Assembly: GCA_013115145.1 (NCBI GenBank)
Contig: JAAPAO010000315.1
Coordinates: 9,506-40,278, forward strand
Direction: 5' to 3'
Origin: Perkinsus chesapeaki
Lineage: Eukaryota; Perkinsozoa; Perkinsida; Perkinsidae
Length of the DNA stretch: 30,773 nt
Below the pieces are notes generated by a model. It had not been told where the DNA came from, did no database searches, and was given only the letters and a program-made list of their open reading frames with translations. Position numbers and translations under genes: made by a program. Shown one piece after another: positions 23,901-30,773 of the stretch (its first letter is position 1; every line of letters starts with the position of its first letter).

Positions 23901-26900
23901 AACAGCGTCTGCTGGACTCTCTTGTCCGCGTCGACGCTCTCTCTCAAGGCTCGGAAATAGTCCAGCGCTGAGGCTCGTGCAGCGCACAACTGCGGCCAAA
24001 GCAGAAGAGAAAAAGAGCTCTCTTCACTGAAAACGCCGGCGTCCAGAATGAAGGGCAACACCGGCCCACTCGCCGCACCAGAGTAGTGCTGGGCGAATAA
24101 GGAAGGCGTGTCACAGGAGACAATCCGACACAAACGATCGGTGAACACCACTAGCATTGTCGCAGTCACGAGCCTGACCGCATCAGAAGCTCTATCTGAT
24201 CTGCAATCGATGCTGAACGCTGCAGCTGCGAAGTGCCTTGTGAGGAGATGAGTGTACTGCAGCAAGTAGTAGCGGTTTGCTTCTACTCTCAACTCGGGAA
24301 GCGCCCAGAATTTCTCGTCGGTCGGCAAGGGAATAACCTTGCACATCGCGTGCGCTATGAGAGCAAATGATGTTTGCTGGGCTTGTGGAAGTTGCTCTGA
24401 CTGATTCTGGAGCAGAGCCACGCAGTTGACCATTTCGTGCAAGAAATCTCTAAGTTGTGAAACTGACGTTATCCTGTCAGTTTGCAAAGAGCACAAGTTG
24501 ACCGGCACCAACGTTGCTGGCGGTTTCGGTGGTCCTGCCCACTCTTCGACGTTCTCCAGCTTCGACAGCCGATCAAACCAAGGGAACTCCAGGTCTTTTT
24601 CCGAGTACCTAACACAATACAATAATAACGCTTACGTCACAGTGTGGCGGTCACACAAAGCTACAAGTAGAAGTTTTAAGAGGTCGTCTCGCTATGCCTA
24701 TTGGTAAAAACCCTTCAATCCGCGGTGACCGTTCATTGGGTACTATAGACTCGTTGCGGACGTACATGAGCGATAAAGCGATGTAGTACTCATATAAAAG
24801 CAAACCGTGATATGAAATTATTATTATAAAACCGTCAAATGTGAAATTATTATTGTAAAACCGTCAAATGTGAAATAATTATTATAAAACCGTCAAATGT
24901 GAAATTATTATTATAAAACCGTCAAATGTGAAATTATTATTGTAAAACCGTCAAATGTGAAATTATTATTGTAAAACCGTCAAATGTGAAATTATTATTA
25001 TAAAACCGTCAAATGTGAAATTATTATTATAAAACCGTCAAATGTGATAATTTAATACGAGAATTCGCATTGACAAATATAACCCATTAACATAATTAAG
25101 ACCACACTGTGGAGTTACCCATTGCGGTCTATTCTCTTGGAAACTTTCCTAGAAGAACTCCATCACTTCCCTGCCTATACTTTTCTAAGGAAAGCATGAA
25201 AATCGATCACGCTATATGGCAGTCCCAGGCTACTGTGAACACATTATCGTGTGAACTTTAGAGTAGCGCCACTATGACACAAGGCACTCACCGTATTTCT
25301 CCATCCGGCATTTTCGGAGGTTCCCACTGTTGTTGGCTCTCATCAGGACACGAGAGTGTGGCTTCAATAGCAGCCTCTATCCCAGCTGTTTGATTGGATA
25401 TGAATTCAGAAGTTGTGTTGGGATACCTGAAGAAGGAAATACACAACAGAAGGCCGAAGTAGGAGTCCAACTATGCAGCACTTTTCCATTTACGATCGAC
25501 GAATTCGAGAAACTCTCCTGAGAAAATTGATTACATCTAGGAGAGGTTCTGTCCCCGTTGCAATGAACCGCGCAACGTTGTATATGCTCCGAGGTCAGAC
25601 AGATCAAAGAATTAGATCTGATCCATTCAAGGTTAGGTAATTTGGAGTCCATAGTTGACATCATCGATACTCGTTCGCAGATGCTCGGTATGATGTCACA
25701 GCGTCTGATGGTAGACGCTGAATCAGCGCAGTGTGAAAAACGCTCTCACGAACTAACATACGTTCCTATCAACAACTGGATCATGATCGATTCGGCTAGT
25801 CCAGAGTAAAAAAGCGTTGTTGTAATGTTACCAACATGGTCACTCGAAACTGCATAAGGATCAAACACACTGTATGTGATAAAACCTATAATAATAAACG
25901 ACGATACATGTTAATAAAATATGATAAATAATGAATACATTCAATAAATGATAATGAATAAAGTACTCGTGGAACATTACCACTGATAAAAAACTGATAT
26001 AGTAAATGGTCAGTAGCGAACTGGTAATATAGTCTTACGATTCTTGCGTCGGCATGTCACTTACAGTTTTTTATGTTCGGCTGCATACCAAGCCAATCCT
26101 CTACACAACAGGCGCCGAGTTCTTTGTGTCATTCCCATAAGAGTCTTTCCGGGCAGAAGACTGAGTAAGGTCTCTCTAGTGGAGACAAACGCTGTCCAGT
26201 ATGCTGTGGACTCGTCTAGGGAAAGGGGTGAAGGTAGCCAACGAAGGAGCTGAGGGGACACAATTTGTGCCACAGCACATTTCACCCGAACCCACGACTG
26301 CAAGGATCTTACGTACCACTGGTACGGTACCAGTAAATTCTTACGGGGAAAATATGACATATATTATGTAAAACTATAAGCAATATAGCGTGAACGAAGG
26401 CACAAAGTGTCCTTAATTGGGAAATTTGTTTCTAGGTCAAAATTGAACATCAAATCACTCGATCCAAATGTATCCCTTCTGCGGGCATTCAGTCAACGTG
26501 GCACGTTGAATGCGCCCGTGATGGAGAGGTACCCAACGGACCATCCCACCTTACTGTATAAAGCGCAGCAGAGCACGTAACGGAAAACGAGTAATCCCCA
26601 CCAGGAGCCGGCGGCATCCACATTGAATTCTCGGTCATTCGAGGATACTTCTGAAAAACAATTCCGAGCACACAAGCTCTCGCAAAACTGCCTACATTCA
26701 TTTGCGACTCGATAGGAGTGTCGTTTAAAAAAGGCAGTAGTGTTCCAAAAATGAACTTCGCTCCGCCGGACTTCTTCGCCGGCAAAATCAGCACTTTCAG
26801 GAGTTCTATCCAAAACGTGGACACCTCCAAGCGCTCTCGCGGGACATCGTCAAAAACCAAAGGGTTGAGTCTCAACTCTCCCAGGCCATCGTGGTAAACA

Positions 26901-28872
26901 GGGAAATACCGCAGTGCATCGCCGCCCCCGCAGCAGGCAACTGCGACTTGGAATTTATCGTTGCCACATACTCGGACCAGCAAGAGGATCATCCGGCTCG
27001 GACAGCCGGCTGGAATGAGCACAACTTGTCCGGGAGCCAGCTGTTTAACTCTGGATGCTATCGAGATGGCGAGATCTAGTAGAGATTGGTACACGTTACG
27101 GCGAATCTGAAAAGAACCACTGTACCACGGGCACATGCGTATATTCAATACTCAAAATGACATCGCTGGGGCTCGAACCAGCGAGCTTTGGCCTGGCGAG
27201 ATTGATTTACCTCTTGAGTCGCCTTCTTAGTGATAGGTTGCGGAATTGCGCGACACATAGAAGCTGCCGCTGAGAAAACACTGCCAACACTCTGCGGTAT
27301 ATTGGTGATTCGGCTAATCATCTGAAAGCAAAGACACTGACTCGAAAGCAATACGCTTCCAATTCAGAGAAGAAAATTGCTCGCCGCTACTGACTTTAAA
27401 TCAGGACTCTCAGAGTCCGACTTTCGACTCGGAAGTAACTCACAGCAATTCCTGTTTCGTATTCCTTCATTTTCTCTTTCCCTAATAATCGTCAGGAAGC
27501 GCAATTCGGAGGAATGGTTAATCGGAAAGGATGGAGCAAACTACGGCAGCTCAACTGCCACACAAAGGGGACAGGGGTAAGTACGCTATACAGGTACTTC
27601 ATGTAGGTTTAGAAATTCTGAAACGGAAGTCGATTAAGTCGACCTTTTTCCAAAGATCTGAGAGGCTACGAAATTTGAAAAAATTTCATGAACGCCACTA
27701 TACTGTCTTCCAAGGCTTGGCTCACCAAAGCAAAGATCTCCAAAGTCTTCTGCATTGTAGCAACCATACCATAATCAACACTCGTAGACTGGTAGTCTTC
27801 CATCTCGTGTTCTGGTGACACATCAGGTGATGCGACTATGCCAACCTGAGTCAAGCAGACTAGCTCGAGGAAAGCTTGTGGAAAAATAATGGATAATAAA
27901 GATATTTAATGGGCACAATATTCGATATAATATTCAATAGTGTGGTACTACACACTAAACTGTGTACCCACACTGTGGGCCCACAGTGTCATTGCGCAGG
28001 GTTACCACGCACACACTCCTTTCACTCCCAACTCCGTAGAATCCGCATATCATATCTCCAAGCGTGCTCCTCTTACCACGTCCTTCGGGAGGCACTTATC
28101 GACTCCATGCTCCGCCGCGACTTCGTGTATTGCTCGATTCTGAGCCACTAACACTTTCCAAACGCTCCCTGACAGATCCCTACCTGCGCCGTCCTTATCA
28201 GTTTTTTCTTCGACCGATGCGCTTCATCAATTATCTTCTTCGCGCCCTTCTCGGATGAGGATGAAAGTGAGGACTCTAAAGACGAATGTAGTCAACTGTG
28301 GGACTGTTGTAACTGTTATGCAATAATGGTAATGATTTACTACTAACCAAATCATTACGGCCGAGATTGCCAACAAAACCTGAATGCTCGTGGAGGATAC
28401 CGAACGACTGGAATCATCGGAGCTTTATTCACGAAAACGTCTCCCGCAATTTCTGGTTCCAAATAGGTATCACTTTACCCTATATTGGATGTCATAGCAG
28501 GTCGAAGAAATTAGCTAGATTACCGATAATCCAGTTAATCTGTTAATATAGTAAATTATGATAATCAGATTATCTTTAGCAGTTTCACCCGCAAAAGGCG
28601 ATTGGGAAAAGTCCACTCAGTAATAGAGTAAAATATCCCGCAAAATGCCGTACCACGGCCAGGCACCGACATCCCCCATATAAGTGATCTTAATTTAACT
28701 TAAACAAATGAGAAGAACTATAAATCCAGCCCGACAATCTCCCCGTCGCCCGCGCACCTTGGTAAGATTCATCCGATAGATCATCCGATGCAATCGGCAC
28801 CGAAGCGTCGCATAACATATCTCGGAGCACCCCGTCCATGTACGCGCTTTCTACCAGTGTAGAGGCAGCCAT
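11946..28872 (-). CDS. Giant DUF3638/DUF3645 protein with P-loop, Glu/Gln tract, EF-hand-like and Vps62-like regions
   Basis: Exons, 5' to 3': 28758-28872, 28184-28275, 28077-28139, 27726-27845, 27211-27321, 26555-27106, 26065-26297, 25292-25426, 17779-24608, 17560-17691, 17415-17510, 16839-16950, 16671-16791, 16471-16611, 15991-16157, 15863-15944, 15384-15463, 15211-15336, 14823-14973, 14272-14361, 14158-14223, 12100-14114, 11946-11976. They total 11,661 nt, exactly 3,887 codons with stop, and phase agrees at every junction. The family is widespread in fungi, oomycetes and alveolates; its function is unknown. Conserved parts include MGAGKTT (about residue 2285), DEVD (about 2453), SGQELGSSLLF and GFSGTPNDLLP (2827-2863), ALIDCGALITG (from about 2908), HTTGMD (about 2982), GKDTTFRDFAQSAFRLRG, and WRSVAWNKM. 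Databases sometimes label relatives ubiquitinyl hydrolase; I see no such catalytic boxes. The start (28872) and the last exon are the least certain parts. Confidence 0.9.
11991..12031 (-). repeat. tRNA 3'-half-like element in the last intron of the giant gene
   Basis: Minus strand reads aaaggtcgtgggttcgaatc then ccacagatgtca followed by a T run. The T-stem gtggg/cccac (12005-12021) pairs perfectly around a seven-base TTCGAAT loop, with an acceptor-like GATGTCA and a TTTTT polymerase III terminator. It lies inside the 123-nt intron 11977-12099, sense to the gene. I found no matching 5' acceptor strand or A-box, so it is a tRNA-like 3' half rather than an intact tRNA gene. Confidence 0.65.
12100..14114 (-). 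other. C-terminal exon of the giant gene: DUF3638 end, EF-hand-like loops, Vps62-like tail
   Basis: About 671 codons. The first part (ITPWDLQDVC, FYPANQL, LDFPMSMLVSNNFY, RRLKNVIVTFEL) continues the DUF3638-type C-terminal region. Three degenerate EF-hand-like loops follow, near residues 3483 (DCDSTGFTSRQL), 3575 (DQLSRGSLSAQE) and 3613 (DTSGSVT); only the second keeps an acidic residue at loop position 12, so calcium binding is doubtful. From about residue 3676 two half-repeats (LWSSSG...LSVWQ...LNLGDLAVGSL and LIWSERRGKAPLNVWRPIAP) resemble the Vps62/DUF946 fold found on VPS13-type and other membrane-traffic proteins. The domain names are assigned by eye. Confidence 0.7.
14158..14223 (-). 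other. Glu/Gln-repeat exon of the giant gene
   Basis: A 66-nt, 22-codon phase-0 exon, flanked by introns of 48 and 43 nt, encoding VEEQ followed by alternating EQ pairs and ending EVQQ. A similar E/Q-rich stretch just before the DUF3638 C-terminal part is a habit of this family, so the exon is probably real although it is built from six-base cag/gag-type repeats. Such a tract is prone to length change by slippage. Confidence 0.8.
16218..16258. repeat. Perfect 15-bp intronic hairpin
   Basis: Arm agactttgataatac (16218-16232) is the exact reverse complement of 16244-16258, with an 11-nt AT-rich loop. It sits in the 313-nt intron 16158-16470 of the giant gene, flanked by further partial repeats of tgtatgatac. 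It looks like a small foldback element or MITE remnant; no coding potential. Confidence 0.85.
16471..16950 (-). other. DUF3645-type core exons of the giant gene
   Basis: Exons 16839-16950, 16671-16791 and 16471-16611 carry the most conserved part of the protein: VLVASGQELGSSLLFRYRL, GFSGTPNDLLPDSMGHC, FDRGCDGHIAATLTD and ALIDCGALITGVSN ending VVFLDDD. Introns between them are 47 and 59 nt. In relatives this block follows the P-loop domain and resembles the second half of a helicase-like NTPase; GFSGTP and the later HTTGMD are candidate functional motifs, which is my inference from conservation. Confidence 0.85.
17779..24608 (-). other. 6.83-kb single exon of the giant gene with P-loop NTPase-like region
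   Basis: One uninterrupted exon of 2,276 complete codons, opening YSEKDLEFPWFDRL after the acceptor at 24609. Its 3' third holds the DUF3638 signature: HQMIMGAGKTTVLLPILGLI (P-loop GAGKT at 19161-19175 in genomic terms) and, 500 bp downstream, LMDEVDILLHPL, a Walker-B-like acidic motif (18662-18676). A single CPAC pair occurs upstream near 21040. The first 1,700 residues of this exon are weakly conserved and I recognise no other domain. The donor is gccg/gtaagt at 17778. Confidence 0.9.
24814..25045. repeat. 29-bp minisatellite, 8 copies, intronic
   Basis: Eight head-to-tail units starting at 24814, 24843, 24872, 24901, 24930, 24959, 24988 and 25017, each gaaattattatt-R-taaaaccgtcaaatgt. Position 13 is a in units 1, 3, 4, 7, 8 and g in units 2, 5, 6; unit 3 also has a t-to-a change. 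There are no spacers, so this is not a CRISPR array. A degenerate ninth copy (caaaccgtga) precedes it. It sits in the 683-nt intron 24609-25291, just upstream of the 6.8-kb exon. Confidence 0.97.
26318..26334. repeat. 17-nt perfect odd palindrome in intron
   Basis: actggtac-g-gtaccagt, self-complementary around a single central base. It lies in intron 26298-26554 of the giant gene, only about 20 nt upstream of the 3' splice site in transcript terms, where it could fold across the branch-point region. Confidence 0.85.
27154..27190 (-). repeat. tRNA 3'-half-like element in an intron of the giant gene
   Basis: Minus strand reads aaagctcgctggttcgagcc then ccagcgatgtca and tttt. A six-pair stem cgctgg/ccagcg (27164-27183) encloses an eight-base TTCGAGCC loop; the tail GATGTCATTTT equals that of the element at 11991-12031. 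It lies within the 104-nt intron 27107-27210, sense to the gene, starting about 20 nt inside the donor. No 5' tRNA half fits, because coding exon 27211-27321 is immediately upstream. Confidence 0.65.
27970..27989. repeat. 20-nt perfect palindrome in intron
   Basis: acactgtggg/cccacagtgt, perfectly self-complementary, in intron 27846-28076 of the giant gene. Part of its arm (actgtgt, gtggtac) recurs a few bases to the left. It may be a foldback footprint or a protein-binding palindrome; nothing else supports either. Confidence 0.9.
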
Positions 28873-30773
28873 CAGTACTCAATTCGATATAATGCTACTA
28901 AACACACACTAGATCATAATAATCTATATCTATCTAATCATTGGCGGCACCATGCCAAGTTATACCGACAACTGGTTGAGGCGCAACTCAAGCTTTTGAT
29001 ATGATTCAGTGTAAGTGAAGAAGCCCGCAGTGGAGAGCGACACGGCATTGTAGGATTCTACAGTGCGCGCGATTGAGTTAGTGTATCTTTTTGCTGTGCT
29101 TGAGATTCGCCATGAATCACAGGCTTTGATCCTGGAATGTTGTCACGGACTGTCGGTAAATCACTATCCCTGCCGCCAAGACCCGTTCCGTGGTGGGATC
29201 TTTTGGCTGCCCAAACCATAACGCAATCTTATCAGCTTCAGGAAAGTATCACGGCGTTCACGCCATAGCCGCCTTTCGCCGGGCGGATACCGTCACTCGC
29301 CATGAAAAGACGGTTAAACTTCCGATAGGGCCCATGTGTCCAAAATTGAGATTTCCTGCTTGACTTTAAATATGGGCATTGCGCTAGCAATACGTATCTT
29401 CGCCACATACGTTGCTCTTTCTCTCCAGCAACTCTATGATGAGTTATATTCAACCCGAAAACTACCTACGGACTGCATAGCGACTCTGTGCTCTTTTTCA
29501 CGCGGCCAAGGTCACTCCCGAAATACTAAAATCACTTCAAATAGTTGCTCTTCCTTTTCCTCAGCAGTCCTCCGGATAATTGTATTCCCGGAAACTGTCT
29601 ACTAAACACGTAGCTCCTCTTTTTCACCCGGCCAACATCACTTCCGAACTCAATGCCAAATACTGACCAATATGAAACTTTAAAATGATAGCTTTACTCA
29701 GAGCGTAACAAGCCCGACAAAACCATGTGATAGCGACCCGCTCATTCGGCCCGCTCCAGGTCCCGCGATTGGCTGGTGCTGCTGGCCACCTGAGTTTACA
29801 AGTGCAAGGCAATCGGATTGTCATTTCATTGCGTAAGGTGACAAAGTTGACGCCGCCGGCGCCTGTGGAGTAATTGTTAAATTGAAAGGATTTGCATTGC
29901 AATGTTTATACCAAGAGTTGAAGAAACGAAGCAAATAATAAAGCATACATAAATTTATATCATAAATCGTTAACCGAATAGCAAGTCAAATGCAAAGATA
30001 CTCGAAGATATCTGAAGTCTTAATTAATGAATTAATTCCCGAGTCACTTGCATCTAATTAATTATCTAATAGATTAAGAAAGCTAGGTACATAAATAAAT
30101 ACATTCGACAGTTACAACAAAAGACAGTGTAGAGGATATCACTTTTTACTAGATCAAGTAAAATACGATGTCCTATTATCAAGATAAGTTAGATAGTTAA
30201 TTGCATCCCAATAGACTGACCTCTAGCCTAGGCCGCCTTCCCCCCTCTACCATAAGATTGGATGGCATGAACCCAGTGGCTCGGTTAACATGACGTGCCA
30301 CTTGACCAAGTAGGCAGCATTGACAGAACAGGGATTTGATCTGACAAAAATTCTTTAAAAAATTCACGGAAATTTTTCGGAAAAATACCTAAAATAAGTC
30401 GCTTGGGCCAAGACCGAAATTAGTTAGAAAGAAAAAGATCTCGAACCACTTTACGAATTTCACCAAAATTTGCAATTTAATTTCGGAGAAGGGATTGGAC
30501 AAGCTAAGACCGGATCTAGCTGTCGATAATTTTGCCAGTTGAGACCTCCCCGCGAACTGCCCATCCCAAAATACTACCACCAATTTTAAAGACGTCGGTG
30601 AAGTACCAGCATCCTGAATATTATAAAACCTCACTACGGTTTGGGCGGCATCGAACCTGCTAGAAGAGACTACTGCAAGCATCAGCGCTGAGTGAAAATG
30701 CCTCGGAATGCGACACGAAATTTCACATGTGATTTGATGGATGAAGTTTTAGCATCTGACTTTATAATGAGAT
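28873..30773. other. Upstream flank of the giant gene; no supportable gene
   Basis: About 1.9 kb to the right edge. It should contain the promoter and leader of the giant gene. The longest frames, 30389-30682 minus (97 codons) and 29624-29902 minus (92 codons), match nothing I recognise and lack neighbours with compatible splice sites that I can defend. A diverged duplication of about 125 bp is listed separately. AT-rich stretches near 29930-30200 show no ordered repeat. Confidence 0.55.
29411..29670. repeat. Diverged direct duplication, unit about 125 bp
   Basis: Segment 29411-29527 (ttgctctttctctccagcaa ... ctctttttcacgcggccaag ... aaatac) is repeated with many changes at about 29546-29665 (ttgctcttccttttcctcag ... 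ctctttttcacccggccaac ... aaatac). The best-matched stretch is about 35 nt around the tttttcac-cggccaa core. It is an old tandem duplication in the upstream flank of the giant gene. Confidence 0.6.

Noticed and set aside
24814-25045. CRISPR array
   Set aside because: Units are contiguous with no spacers, and the window is eukaryotic; it is a minisatellite.
29238-29453. Minus frame with MASDGIRPAKGGYGVNAV, faintly like a retroelement RNase H strand
   Set aside because: The similarity is a few residues only, no catalytic acidic set follows, and the frame stops at once.
30389-30682. 97-codon minus frame near the right edge
   Set aside because: No recognisable domain, no compatible neighbouring exon, and similar chance frames occur throughout the window.

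Overview
This is a eukaryotic window, most likely from an intron-rich alveolate protist. A perkinsid is my best guess, but that is an inference from protein style, gene architecture and moderate GC; no marker gene is present. The prediction rests on protein families read through splicing: reading phase stays continuous across every GT...AG junction I could resolve.

Three protein genes are recognisable, all on the minus strand. (1) 291-8215: gamma subunit of the AP-1 clathrin adaptor, about 21 exons seen. The start is in the window; the end of the hinge and the ear domain lie beyond the left edge. (2) 9142-10476: a CDC50/LEM3-family protein, the non-catalytic subunit of P4-ATPase lipid flippases, in two exons. 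(3) 11946-28872: a giant protein of about 3,886 residues in 23 exons, of the DUF3638/DUF3645 family. It carries a P-loop, a DEVD motif, a Glu/Gln tract, EF-hand-like loops and a Vps62-like tail. One exon is 6.8 kb while the others are mostly 60-550 bp. Two of the three genes (AP-1 gamma and CDC50) act in trans-Golgi/endosome membrane traffic, and the Vps62-like tail of the third hints at a membrane role, but nothing shows that they are co-regulated.

Introns fall into two classes, about 43-59 nt and about 80-680 nt (one AP-1 interval is larger and unresolved). Many of the long ones hold structured DNA: an 8-copy 29-bp minisatellite, a 38-bp array at the left edge, perfect palindromes and hairpins, and a 33-bp duplication. 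Three introns carry a related tRNA 3'-half-like element (T-arm/B-box), the most interesting pattern here because it suggests tRNA/SINE-derived sequence inside or forming introns. Intergenic stretches (8216-9141, 10477-11945, 28873-30773) hold no gene I can support; the middle one is filled with a decayed tandem repeat of about 100-117 bp. I saw no complete tRNA, rRNA, CRISPR array or intact transposon.
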